The notes under the pieces were generated by a model. That model was not told the origin of the DNA. It was given only the letters and a program-made list of their open reading frames with translations, and did no database searches. 64,000 nt of DNA, taken from positions 1,860,001-1,924,000 of the forward strand of contig WHUZ01000005.1 of NCBI GenBank assembly GCA_015179045.1. Direction: 5' to 3'. Origin of the DNA: Kalaharituber pfeilii. Taxonomy: Eukaryota > Ascomycota > Pezizomycetes > Pezizales > Pezizaceae. Positions 1-10,919 of the stretch are shown here, piece by piece. The position numbers and the translations under genes are program-made. The first letter of the stretch is position 1. Each line of letters opens with the position of its first letter.

Positions 1-1420
1 ACATACGTAAGCAATCTTCCTTTTTCCCTGCCAGATTATTTTCCAGCGGTTAATAACAATCGGCACATTCAAGCGAGGGTCCGTACAATTGGGACAAAAA
101 AAGCTTGTTGGCTATTGGCTATATAGCTTGTTTGGTAAAAGGGAGGGTACCTAGGAGGGAAGGTGTAGTAGGTTAATATTCTGTAACGTTCCTGCATTAG
201 CGTGGTGGCATCGGGCTCATGATTTGAGATGGCAGAAGTAGCTGAAGCTTGGTGCGACTGTGGGGCGCAGGCATCATTCGAGGCGACAGTACATAAGATC
301 TGGTGGGCGGTGAAGGGGAGGCCGGGATGTGATGCGGTGGGGGCGGTAGGGGTACCCGGATGTCCGCGGATCCCCCAAATGACCAGCATTCACGCTCAAG
401 AGTGATCTGCGTCGACGTCTAGATTCAATTAACCTTCTCAAAAACAAAAATATGTCTCCATAGGTATGAGTACTTATGTATATCCAACGCAATCCATCCG
501 AGCTTCAAGCTACACCTTTGTTTGTCCACGTTACCCTCATCTCCGCTCTCCGCCCCCTAACACTCTCTCCTCTTGTTCCCCAACCGCCTTCGAACCACCA
601 TGGACTCCTCCCTACAGAGCATGGTTCGGTGTGTACAGTACTGTACCTAAAGTACAGGAATCTTCCCCATCTTCCCCATCTCTCCTTTCCCTCCCACTTC
701 TCTCCTCTCCCTTCTCCAATTGCTACGGTACCCTTCGTAGCATCACCTCGACTATTCGGGACTTCTATATTGATCAATTTTGTGTTTCCACCTAGTTCAA
801 TAGTGTCCATAGTTGTGTGCTCCTCTATCTACTTGCTCGATGTATACTCTACTAAATAGTTCTTACAATGCTGACCACCACCAAATAAATAATCGTTAAT
901 TATTTCAGTTGGCTACAGCCAACAGTGGGGCCATCAACCCAAACGGGTCCCCAATCGTATTTCTCCTTTTACCTGCGATTCACACCGCAACACCCGAGCC
1001 GTGAAATATGGTCAAGTAGATGTAAAGTACAAGTACTGATACATACCGAAAAGTACTGTAAGTTACCGGTACCCTATATAAGTAGTCTAGTTGCTATCTA
1101 AGTACATCTACTCTTGTAAACGTAAGTACTCTCCCTATCTCTCCTTACGGAGTACTTGAGTATGCGGGGAGCAAGAAAGGGGCAGGTATGAATTCAAACT
1201 GGTGCCGTTGTGGCTATGTGGCGTGTGGGGCTATCACTATAAAAACCTCCATATCACCATGAACGTGTTTATTGGCAGGGTTTTGCTTTTTCCGTTTTCA
1301 GCCTCGCTTAAAACCCTGCCTACACCCACAATAAAGCGGCAACAAAAAAAAAAAAAAAAACTCGAACCATGTTTCATATGTATGTACTGTATTATCATGA
1401 CATTTTTATTAACATACCGG
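1..1420. other. gene-free stretch
   Basis: No reading frame here looks like a protein; the open frames of about 100 codons at 466-859 are pyrimidine-rich and lie on both strands at once. The DNA is C/T-rich from 500 to 730, and the short word AGTAC recurs between 1015 and 1155. A poly(A) tract sits at about 1344-1360, but no target duplication is visible around it. Confidence 0.5.
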
Positions 1421-1504
1421 TACTAGCTAGTAAAATATGTATTCGGACATAGCGCATAATGTGCATTAATACCCCTGTCCGAATACATATTTTACTGGCT
1501 AGTA
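1421..1504. repeat. 84-bp near-perfect inverted repeat, possible short MITE
   Basis: Two 29-bp arms (1421-1449 and 1476-1504) are reverse complements with one mismatch, separated by a 26-bp loop. If the outermost TA on each side is read as a target duplication, the element is 1423-1502 with ends starting CTAG. This layout suits a very small Tc1/mariner-type MITE, but no autonomous relative is visible and the family is inferred only from the TA dinucleotides. Confidence 0.6.
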
Positions 1505-2095
1505 GCATGGCGGTGGACATGCCCGGCTATAGTTAAGCACTATACAGTAAGTACTCGCTCGTTCAAAAAGTATTGGAACGGCTGACTAATGCATAAAAAA
1601 TTATGTAATGCATGCAGCGCATATTGCTGTAAAGTGTAACCCGGGGCACGATCCAAGGCTATAACCAGTGCCCGCATTCATTATCTTCTGACAATATCCA
1701 CACCATAGTCTTTCGCTGTTTGCCTCTGTTATTGAATACTTGCTAGTTGCACCAAATGCAAGGTAAGTAAAATAATAAAGTAGCAAGTAGGCCCGGAGGT
1801 CATCATAAAGTAGAGCTGCAATACTTAGCTTGCAATACGCTAATGTACCCTACAAGGTAGTCAGCGTCTGGTTATGAGACTATGATACCTACAAGGCTAT
1901 TTCTACCATTATACAGGTCGTTTCAAAAGTATTGTGGCACCTGACTGCATAACATGGGCTATGCAGTATCCAGTATGCACTAGTATGAGAGTAGCAGTCC
2001 AATCCACCTACTTTTACTATTTTATGGCTGCCCTCACCGATGCTTGCTCGACCTGCTGTTTTGGATTCATTTCGGTAAGCATTTTATACCCGTGC

Positions 2096-2228
2096 TGACA
2101 GCCATATCAACAGCCATGCAGCTGCCATTTCAGCAACCTTTTTGATGGTCATTTCGGCAGATTATGACAGCCACTGCAGCGCCATTTTGACAGCCATTGC
2201 GGTAGCCATTTGACGGTTGCTTTGGCAG
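2096..2228. repeat. Degenerate short repeats (ACAGCCATTT-like)
   Basis: The words AGCCAT, GCCATTT and TTTCGGCAG recur roughly every 15-22 bp in this stretch. A TTTCGGCAG copy reappears at about 2877-2890, on the far side of the 2240-2841 insertion. The repeats therefore look like subterminal repeats of the inner transposon that was later interrupted. No coding potential was seen. Confidence 0.35.
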
Positions 2229-2239
2229 GAGTTTTGAAA

Positions 2240-2841
2240 CAGGTGACCCTGGCTATAATGAAACTCTTGATAGTGAAATTCTGGCTATAGTGAAATGAAG
2301 CGCTATAGTGAAAGTGAAGAACTTTTTAGGACTAATAATTAATTCAGCTACAGGTAAAGTTTACCTGCTATAGTGAAATACCGGGGGGGTGGCCTCAGTA
2401 CTGCCTTATGTAATAGGCTAAGCAGAGTGGTAATTTAGTTCAAGATATCTCAAATACAATAAGAAAAAAAAAAAAAACTTTTAGTGTATCTGACTGCTTC
2501 AATATCATAGGAATTGAAGATAATGCCATTAGCTTGCCATCGGAGTTAGGAAACAATTTGCATAAGTCTTCTGAAGTCATTTCTATTGGGCATTGTCCCA
2601 CTTCCTGGTGAGCATGACATATCTTCTATTTCTCTAGAGCTGGGCATCCAAAGTGGCATTGAGAAGACATGATATTGGCAGTTTGGTAAGGAACTGAATT
2701 CACACTTGAGATCTGAATATCATACACTGAAAATTTCCGCATTTGACAATTTTTCTCACCCCCTGCCTACCTTGGGGCCAGCACGTGACCCTTAAGAAAA
2801 CTGGTCTGATTCTTGGCCTTCATTATAGCCAGGTTCGCCTG
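2240..2841. mobile_element. Pogo-like element relic, related to the 3027-3294 MITE
   Basis: The left end at 2240 begins CAGGTGACCCTGGCTATAAT, and the right end at about 2815-2841 is its near reverse complement, followed by TA at 2842-2843. The left flank is AA, so a TA duplication would have to be mutated. Near the left end the phrase CTATAGTGAAA recurs four or five times. The middle (2440-2780) is unlike the ends and contains an A-tract. The ends belong to the same family as 3027-3294. Confidence 0.5.
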
Positions 2842-3026
2842 TATTGTAGTTCTTTCAGAAACTTTTTTTGATAGTCGTTTCGGCAGCTGTTGAATTGGTC
2901 GTTTCACACCTGAGTTGACAACTTTCCATACCCATTCCGGACCGCCATCTCCACTATTATGTATCTAGTTACAGTGATCTGCCATGTATATGCTACTCTA
3001 ATTGCTGTTTTCATAACTGCAGACTA

Positions 3027-3294
3027 CAGGTGAACCTGGCTATAATGAACCTCTTTTTAGTGAAACCTTGCTATAATGAAGGGATTGGTGAGCTTCTTTG
3101 TCTACACAGGTAAAGAAAGTGCCCTCGCTATAGTAAAAACTGGTTATAGTGAAGAAGATCAGTCGGATTCTTGGTCTTCATTATTGCCAGGGTCACCTGT
3201 AACGAGGGCACCTGTGTAGACAAAGAAGCTCACCAATCCCTTCACTATAGCCAGGTTTTCACTAAAAGAGGTTCATTATAGCCAGGATCACCTG
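3027..3294. mobile_element. 268-bp pogo-like MITE with TA target duplication
   Basis: The element begins CAGGTGAACCTGGCTATAAT at 3027 and ends with the near-perfect reverse complement at 3294. TA lies immediately outside on both sides (3025-3026 and 3295-3296). The inverted similarity extends inward about 90-100 bp from each end, making almost the whole element a palindrome around a roughly 70-90 bp asymmetric centre. That centre contains an extra internal copy of the terminal sequence (about 3170-3202). It has no coding capacity, so it is a non-autonomous element. Confidence 0.75.
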
Positions 3295-3877
3295 TATGTT
3301 CAGGTGTATGTTGCAAGGTGGTGGTAGAGAACTCAAAGGGCTACGAAGTGCCGGGTATCCAAAGTAGCATAATGCATACTGCATTCTGCATAGCATATAC
3401 TATGCAAGTCAGGTGTGACAATATTTGAAACGACCTTAGCTGTACCTAAAACTAATGTACTCTACTCGGTACAGCATGCGATTGCAGGGTTTATGTTCAA
3501 GCTTTGCTCTAAAATAATTTTAATCCTATTGAAAAATATCTGGTCTCATAAAGAAACAAATCTCGGAAAAAAATCATGACAACCAGTGGCATGGAGCAGG
3601 TTGGTTGTGGAATAAGACTACTGTGGATGAGATCAATTGGCACACCTCTACTCTTTCTGGGATTATGGCTCACTTTATTGGAGCTAAGGAGGACAATAAT
3701 TATCATGTATAGATATTCTTCACATAGTACTGTATCACTGAATCATTTGTACAGTGCTGTGTGGTGGTGCGTAAAGTATGAGTGCGTGCAGGGAGTAGGA
3801 AGAGATCTTGATTATGCAATATGCAAGTTTCACATAATATATGCGGTTCCAATACTTTTTAAACGAGCGACCCTCTG

Positions 3878-5091
3878 CTTACGCCAGTAGTATGTAAGAT
3901 GTATTTGTGTATTAAAAAGTTAGTAGCTACCTTCAAGGCGCTACAGTATTTGTCACAACATTCTACCTTCTCGAGAGTTCCCCTCACCACACAGTTGCAG
4001 GAAACACGGGGAGCTGGGCAATTTGTTGTGGACTGTGAAGGACGCGAAGAAAAAATGTGTTCCTGAATAAGCACGCATCGTACTGGCGCCAATTGAACAG
4101 GTTATGTGAGTATACGTGACTCTGCGTAGATCCATAATCAGACACTATACAAATGTGTTCATGGGAGATAATCTTTTTGAAACAGACATACAGCACACAG
4201 AACCGCACCTAGAACTCTCACCAGCCTGTTCCCGCCCTCATGCATTCCATCTCCCCTACATTTTGTCCCCCAAGTGATTGTAAGCCCTCATTGCACCCCA
4301 CCATCCGAACTAAGTATAGAATCAACATCTCTAATTCCACTACGATGCCACCCTCTTTCCTCCTATTGAGACTTCCGCTGCTAGTTATAACGCTCCTCCA
4401 CTTTCATTTGGCCAAGCCGACCACTTGCGGTCCTGTTAAGCAACAAGGAACAGTGGCAATCCAAAGAAAAGGGGTTGACCAAAATACAATTATCGAGGCT
4501 TTGTAGATCTAGAACACAACAATCCATCATCCTCCACTGTAACTCCCCATCCATCAATTTTTATCTCCTCTTTCAATTGCCATTCAATTGCCCATCGCCA
4601 TATGAGCCATCATTGGTTACAAGTTCACTGAGTTGCCAGTTTTTCTCTGACTTCTACTACGTATTTAGGAAAGCTAACTTAAGAAAGCTAACAGAATGAT
4701 ATATTCACCCAGATCTGCGCTTGTTAAGTCGCCTGTGAGTCTCGATACAATAGGTGCATAAAACCAAGTAGAAAGCAACTTTATATGACACAGGAAAAAC
4801 AAAAACAAGGGTCAGAATATTCGAATATAGCAATACAACATAGACAGTGCGCATATTTATCCAGTTACCAGCCTTGTGCTGAGATGAGGGAGAAATGCAG
4901 AGCTAAACATTGTGACAAAAAGATGACTCCAGATATTTAAAAGCAATTGGTCGCCGCCCCTACCCCTGAGGAGAATTTGTACCTCTCTATATGGCGTTAG
5001 CAGTAAAATCAGAGAATACAAAGAAATCATGCCTGTAAGAGAAATGCTGTTGTCAAAGAGGTGTAATCGTCATTAGAAATAACAAATGAAT
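3878..5091. other. gene-free spacer
   Basis: No gene is supported here apart from the weak 53-codon candidate at 4345-4506. The last few hundred bases lie just beyond the 3' end of the minus-strand gene ending at 5092 and probably include its 3' untranslated region. Confidence 0.4.
4345..4506 (+). CDS. possible small secreted peptide, weak
   Basis: A 53-codon frame opens with a run typical of a signal peptide: a start, one or two basic residues, then a leucine/isoleucine-rich core of about 15 residues. After it come a single Cys-Gly-Pro and a polar tail. The stop follows directly, so if it is real it is either a tiny peptide or the first exon of an unseen gene. There is no family match, no neighbouring exon I could join, and only one cysteine. 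Chance is a fair alternative. Confidence 0.15.
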   Translation: MPPSFLLLRLPLLVITLLHFHLAKPTTCGPVKQQGTVAIQRKGVDQNTIIEAL

Positions 5092-8017
5092 TTATTGAGA
5101 AAAAGGGAAAAGTAGGACCTGTGCCTTGAAGATGACACTAAGGTGCTTATCCCGCTGCGCCCTTACAACCAGCGGTATGGCAACAATCTTGGTCACTGCA
5201 CCTTCCCGCTCCAGGACGTTAGGATCGATGTTTTTGAAATTTCGTTCCGCATCATCCATCCAGTCACATTTGAAATTCTCATGGCATCGTGGGAAATCAA
5301 TTAGCCATGCTATTTCACCTCCAGCTTTCCCCATCGCAACTGACAACCGAGCTGCATGCTGCACGATCGCCTGAAGACTCCGATAACTCGCATCAACAGC
5401 ATTTGCGTCAGTCACACGGGAGATGAGTGCACTGATGTGGCTGTGGATTGCTTTACTAATTGTGTCACACCGCTTGGCAATTTCCTGTGGCAAACCCAAT
5501 TAGAATTTACCTTCAGATCGCTCTATGTGGAGAGGGTCAACTTACGTTTTCGTCGTCAATTGAGGGCAGGTTCTTGAGGAAAGAGCCATTTAGAATTGCA
5601 TCCGCTATCAATCTTGAAACAATGCCTTGGACGACAACCGACTTGGTCCTATCAGTTTCGATGAGTGAGACCACATAGTCTTCCCTTTGGCACACTTCTT
5701 TCAGCGACTCTTCTAATTCAGGAGGCAACGTTGCCTGATTTGGAAATTTCAGATATCTATCTGCCCAGCATTTAAGGCTCCTGAAGAACATTTCGAACTC
5801 AGACTTGAAGTACTGGTCATCTTTGCTTGAAAAGGTCTCAGGAGACACCCCTCTGAATTGAGATCCTGCGTGCTGGAGGTACTGCTGATAAAAGTGCTCC
5901 AGCCTTGTAGCGGTATCAACAATAGCAGGAGATTCAGTAGAGCATTTCGCAGAATCAGGAGAAGTTTGATATTGCAAGCTTGCTTCGTGGCCAGTTTGCA
6001 AGCTTTCCAGAAGCCTCTGATTCTGCGCATAAACCAGCTTCAACCTGTGGTCGAATTCAAACAATAGTTTATGGTACTGGTCTCTCTGTTTAATGCACTC
6101 TTGCAGTTGGATTTTGTAATTCTCAAGTTCCAACCTCACTGAATAGCAACTAGGGCCACATCGTTGGCTTGCAGGTGTATATAGCGGCCGCTGAGATGGC
6201 TGCGAGTAACTAGTGGCGGAATTGTTCACATTACCCCCATGAAAGGCTGAAGGGCGACTGATGGGAAGGGCTTTGTTGCGGGAAGGCAGTTGCGGGGACC
6301 CATGATAATGGTCAATTCCAGTAAGGGGTGACAAATAGGGAGAAGCAGGTCTCCTTGTTTGTGGAAAGGGAGGAATTTGGTGCTCAACAAGGTCATTCCA
6401 ACGATCATTTCTTTCTATTCGTTCGCCAAGTGTAGCTCTAGTTGACGCCTTAGCATTTTGATATTTGCGACTATCAGGCGGACCGGCTGATGCCCAACGA
6501 TCCTCAACTGTTTCCAAGTGAAAACCATTCTCACGGAAGTTTCCACGAGGATTGAAGTAATAATCAATGAAGGGATCCTCCATGTTAGGGATGGGTGAAA
6601 AGGATTCAGTACCATTCTCACCAAACGGGATAGACGCCGTGGATTGCACCTTTGACATGGGTGAAGACCGGGTGTTATCTTCAGGAGCCAACATTGCTGA
6701 CTGAGTGAAAAGATTACTCTTCCTTAAGTGACTGCTCATATCCGGGTTTCCTGAGGATTCTGAGGATTTAGCAGATGAGGTATGGTCGAATGCCATGCCG
6801 GATTGACTTGCAGCAATCGATACTCCATGGTTTTGTATGTAAGCCGATGGGGTCCTTGTCAATCGACGTTGAGGAGGAGCACTATTTCCAGCCGGTGTCC
6901 TCGACAATTCGGTATTGTTACGTGAGAAGGTGCTTTCCCCAACACCTGGCTGTATAGTCGGAGGTGGTGCTGGAGTAAATTGGGCCAATTGGAGACTGAG
7001 ATTCTCAACTGCTAGGTCATCTTGGTATCTTTGAGCTGTGGTAGAAGTAGTAGTCGAGCGCCCGGCAGGTTCTGCGTTCGACACCAATGGGCAAAACTCG
7101 CTCAAATTCGACTCAAACATGTTGGTCTCTAAACTGGACTGGTTGGAGCTGGGAACCGATCGAATAGGGTTGTTACCAGTAGCAGTATATCGCCCATTTG
7201 CCAACAAGGTTTCAGTGTTGCAAGCCATCAAACCGCTCCTCCCAGAAGATGCAAATGCGTTTGGTGTACCTGCTCCCGGCTGCTGATTTGTGCCCAGGCG
7301 GCTTGATGGAAAGCGGGTAGGTACATTTCCAGAAGCAGATGGACCTGCAGCTGTTATCCCGGGTTGCCTCATGGCCCACGAGGATTCCAGGTTTGAGAAA
7401 CCGCCTTGGTTATGTTCATTGTAGGTATTTTGAGGGAAAAACTCAGTGGTAGGCAACCTGGTTACTTTTAGTGCAGATACTGTCGAATTGCTCTCCTGGA
7501 GCTGAGATGACTCTGCTTCCTGTTGTCTTAGAGGGACCGAAGAAGACTGCTCTGAGCCAGAATGTCCGCGTGGTCCAGATGCTGGCCGCGGCGTAAACCT
7601 GAATGAATGATTTCTCTGGACTGATGGCGCTGCTATAATAAATTTGTTACTTTTGCGAAGAGATTTGCAACAGCCACAACACGGTAATCTAGGTGTTTAT
7701 ATATAACGGCATGATAATGAACCAAGCAAAAGGAAGCAAGATGGGTTACCTTTGCTAGAAACATGAGCCTGAGAGGACTGAATCCACATTCCTGAAACAG
7801 GCTTTGCACTCTGGGATGCCTCGGACAAAGGAACATATCCCATGGGCGGTGTTCCATTCTGGGAATCTTGCCGATACTGAGCAGCATATGTCTCATGAAT
7901 TCGCCGGCGCTCAGCGGCCGAATCATTAACAGTATGGCTGCCAGCGGAGTTTTGAGGGCTGTCGAGGGGTCTACTATCCTCACTCATACTGTTGTAGCTC
8001 CTTGGAAGCATGTTCAA
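5092..8017 (-). CDS. Conserved-looking coiled-coil protein of unknown function, 915 aa
   Basis: Not recognised. Three exons join in frame: 8017-7750, 7632-5546 and 5484-5092 (introns 7633-7749 and 5485-5545, each GT-AG; the second donor is a textbook GTAAGT). The model gives 915 residues from the ATG at 8017; a second in-frame ATG at 7987 is an equally possible start. Residues 1 to about 580 are Ser/Pro/Asn/Gln-rich and look disordered. About 585-640 is a charged, heptad-like stretch (ENYKIQLQECIKQRDQYHKL) predicted as coiled coil. The last 270 residues are rich in helix-forming residues and look folded, ending with an I/V/L-rich tail. There is no signal peptide or membrane segment. The design suggests a scaffold or cytoskeletal/septal protein, but that is inference. 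Confidence 0.75.
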
Positions 8018-9330
8018 GACGATGAGAAGCAGAGTGTCTGCAAGTTTTGAATTTCTGCGATGTTAATGCAGGAAGCAAGTCTTGCCGACAGTTATAGCAA
8101 TGGAACAGTGGACAAAGTTTGCCCTTTTCAATCTCCGGCAGGGCGAAGGCCTTCTGAAGTGGGCCACGAGGCCAGCTGAGGCACCTGGAAGCACGCAGCA
8201 GAACAGAGGAGTGAGGGATGTTGGTGCTTTGCGGGGAGTGCTCTAGAACAGGATGGAGGGGTATAATATATGCCGGGAGCCAGACAAAGTGTCTGGAGCC
8301 TGTTTGGGGAAGAAGCCGGCAGCGCAGGGGGTTCAATGGTGGAGTTGCAGGAGTGGTGGGTGATGGTGATGGTGGGTTTGGATTCCAATGGGAGAGGGGG
8401 GACGGGGGGGGACGGGGGATGCGTATTGAGGGAGGCCAGGCCAAAAAGGATCGCTGGGCACGCAAGCAGAGCCGGAGCAGCTCAATGTGGGCCAGAAGAT
8501 AGCATTCAAGCACGGGCGGCAGTTCAAACGGGGCAACGCCACGAGGAGGAAAGGGACGCAGGGCGGAAGGCCGGAGAGTAGGGCGGAGGGAGCAGTGGAG
8601 ATGCTCTTCGGGCAGCGGCGGGCACGCGCGGAAGGCAGACACGCAAAGCGGACCCAGGGCTCGCAAAAACCGTATCCAGCCTGCGTCGCGGGCCCCATCT
8701 GCGTCCTCCAGCGGCCCCGCAAGGCGAGCCAGACCTGCCGGCGGCGGGGTCTTCTCTGGCGTATCGCGCACCATACAGCATTGGCAGAGAAACAGCAGCG
8801 CATCAAGCCCTACAGCGTCGCAGTGCTAGAACAGTAAAAAGCAAGAACAGGGCAGAGGAGACAGACACGAGGGCCAGCAGGATTGCAAGAATGCGGATCT
8901 GTGGAAGCCACCTCCCGCAGCCTCTCGGCTGCGGAGCGGGCAGAGTTGTTTGGAGACGAAGGCGCGAGCAAGATGGAGCAGCGATGCAGACAGAACTCCT
9001 GGCAGATGGCAGATGGCAGATGGGCAATGTGAGAGGCACGTTTCCACCACCAGAAGTGCTGCCCAGGCTGCCGCAACGGAGGCGGACAGCGAGAAGACAG
9101 AGGTGCAGACAGCGCATCCAAGACTGGGCCTGACACTTCTGAAAATAAAAACCGGGAAGGACCCGACCGTGTGTGCGTCTTGCATTGCCGTACTATCACC
9201 TGCACACACCAGTCAGAGACGCCGGCACATTGCTCAGGCACATCGCTATGAGAACAACGTGACTGCAGGCAAGCACCCTTCTCCGTCACTTTAAGATAAT
9301 GCATGTCCTCGGTTTCCCTATTGAATTGAG
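8018..9330. other. GC-rich region upstream of the 5.1-8.0 kb gene
   Basis: This stretch is clearly more GC-rich than its surroundings. Overlapping open frames occur on both strands (the longest 264 codons), as expected from few stop codons rather than coding. None resembles a protein family; the translated text is Arg/Pro/Ser-rich. It lies immediately 5' of the minus-strand gene and may be its promoter and leader. A three-copy 7-bp repeat of GGCAGAT is at 9001-9021. Confidence 0.4.
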
Positions 9331-10919
9331 ACACGATGTGAAGAAATCAAGGGACCAATCGTCATTGGCATCCCCTCCCATAGACACACTTTGCTGCCCG
9401 CAAGCACATTATTGAGCTGCGATACCCAGCGACAATCGAGTCAATCCCATTGCACCAAACAGCATTTTTGGCGGATATTCCTGCTAGTATCCTTGCAAAG
9501 GGTGCCGGGACCTATGAATAGCGTTTTCGTCCCATCTCTCTCGCCTTTTATCTGTATGCATATACCCTCCGGCCCACAGTTTATGAACTTTATCATTTGC
9601 GAGCTTCACGGTATTCGAATGTAGCCAAAGCTATGATAGGTTGGATGGCAATGCCCCGAGCTGCATGATATTGAGTGGCGCACAACGGTTAATTCTGCGG
9701 GAGTGTGGAGTGGACGGAAACCTTAAAAAATCTGAGGCTATGTTGTTTTGTTTGAACTTCAATCCTCCGTTCAAAGGAAGGTACACAATATGAGTTCGGT
9801 GAATATCGACAATATCTAGTGGCGTGTGGAATAGGCGGGATAAGGAATAAGTAAATCGGGGACTCTCAACGGAGGAGGGACTGGTTGTTGAACTGTGAAC
9901 TTTGGGAATAGTCTCATACCGTGAGAAAGTGAATAAAGTGGAACGGGATCGTTGGACTTTCTCCAGGGTAGTCTCGTGACCAGGTACTAGGAACGGTTCC
10001 AGACAATAGACGATTATGAACAATTATAAATCAAGCACATATTTAGAAGAGGCTGCAGCCGCAAAAAAGTGGCAAATGAGGACGGGAATGGACATTGTAA
10101 TGAATTTATAGAAAATGCTGGACTATTCGTGAGTACACGCGTACACAAGACAACAATAGAACTCCCAACTCTGCGTACGACAATAGGAATGACAGAAGCA
10201 ACGTGGTTAGACGATTTACCCAATCCCCACACACACTACATACCTTGGAGCTCATTAACATTTACCCCCAGATTTTATACTTAAGCTTCAGAGATGGCGT
10301 TAGGTGTTAACATGCCTGAAAAACCTAACTATAGTAACTGGAAAATTCAGCCGTACTGCCACACGCAATTATCATGTGAAGGAGAATGGTTCTATAAAGT
10401 GAGCACAGAAAGCCAGATTAACGCAAGGCAAGCAAAGATGCAAGAAGCCAAGGCCGTGGGAAGTATCTGAAGGGGCTATATGTAACCAGAAAGAGTATCT
10501 GTGGCAGGTTTAGAAAATGTAGTGCAAGGAGAGGGCGATGAAAGCCACGAAGGTGGAATCATAAAAAGATCAGCGACCTTCGGAATGCGACGTTTTGATA
10601 GGCAAGAAAAGTGGTCATGGATGCTGAGGGAACAGGACCACGAATGATGATCCCCTAAGAATCGTGTCAATACGAGAGAGTTCATACGGTGAGACGGAAC
10701 ACCGTACTGGCTGGTGCAAATACTTAAAACTAGACAACCACCAATGCTATCATTAATTTGACTACTCGAAATCTCAAAAAGAGATACAAACAGACATATT
10801 TCAAGAAAAAAACATGGGAAAAGTTTGTTGTCATCAATGGGCTTAAATTACCAAATGAGCAAGAAATGCAACCACATACCGTAATTAAACAAGTATCGAA
10901 ACCTATTCGTAAAAACGTG
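9331..10919. other. gene-free spacer
   Basis: No gene supported. Short frames at 9631-10023 and 10476-10685 (minus) lack recognisable motifs or joinable exons. The right end should contain the 3' untranslated region of the minus-strand splicing-factor gene that stops at 10920. Confidence 0.4.

Larger units (their letters stand above)
1914..3437. mobile_element. Inner Tc1/mariner-like transposon relic nested in the outer one
   Basis: The left end begins at 1914 with CAGGTCGTTTCAAAAG, preceded by TA at 1912-1913. The right end at about 3402-3437 is its reverse complement over roughly 37 bp with several mismatches, and runs into TA at 3437-3438. The arms lie wholly inside the outer element, so this copy inserted later. 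It has itself been entered by elements at 2240-2841 and 3027-3294. No transposase frame survives. Confidence 0.55.
1545..3877. mobile_element. Outer Tc1/mariner-like DNA transposon relic
   Basis: The left end (about 1545-1582) and right end (about 3844-3877) form an imperfect terminal inverted repeat. Both start CAG and share a core reading CGCTCGTT then AAAAAGTATTGGAAC. A TA precedes the left end at 1543-1544; the right flank is CTTA, so the duplication there is not clean. The body carries a second transposon (1914-3437) plus further insertions. No intact transposase frame remains; short open stretches such as 3576-3890 were inspected and not recognised. The superfamily assignment rests on TIR form and the TA flank. 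Confidence 0.5.

Noticed and set aside
3576..3890. 104-codon frame as transposase of the outer Tc1-like element
   Set aside because: No DDE/D catalytic spacing or HTH motif could be seen, and a different frame of the same DNA looked equally plausible.
7980..8806. 264- and 157-codon minus-strand frames in the GC-rich segment
   Set aside because: Overlapping frames on both strands with Pro/Arg/Cys-rich composition indicate stop-poor GC-rich DNA rather than coding.
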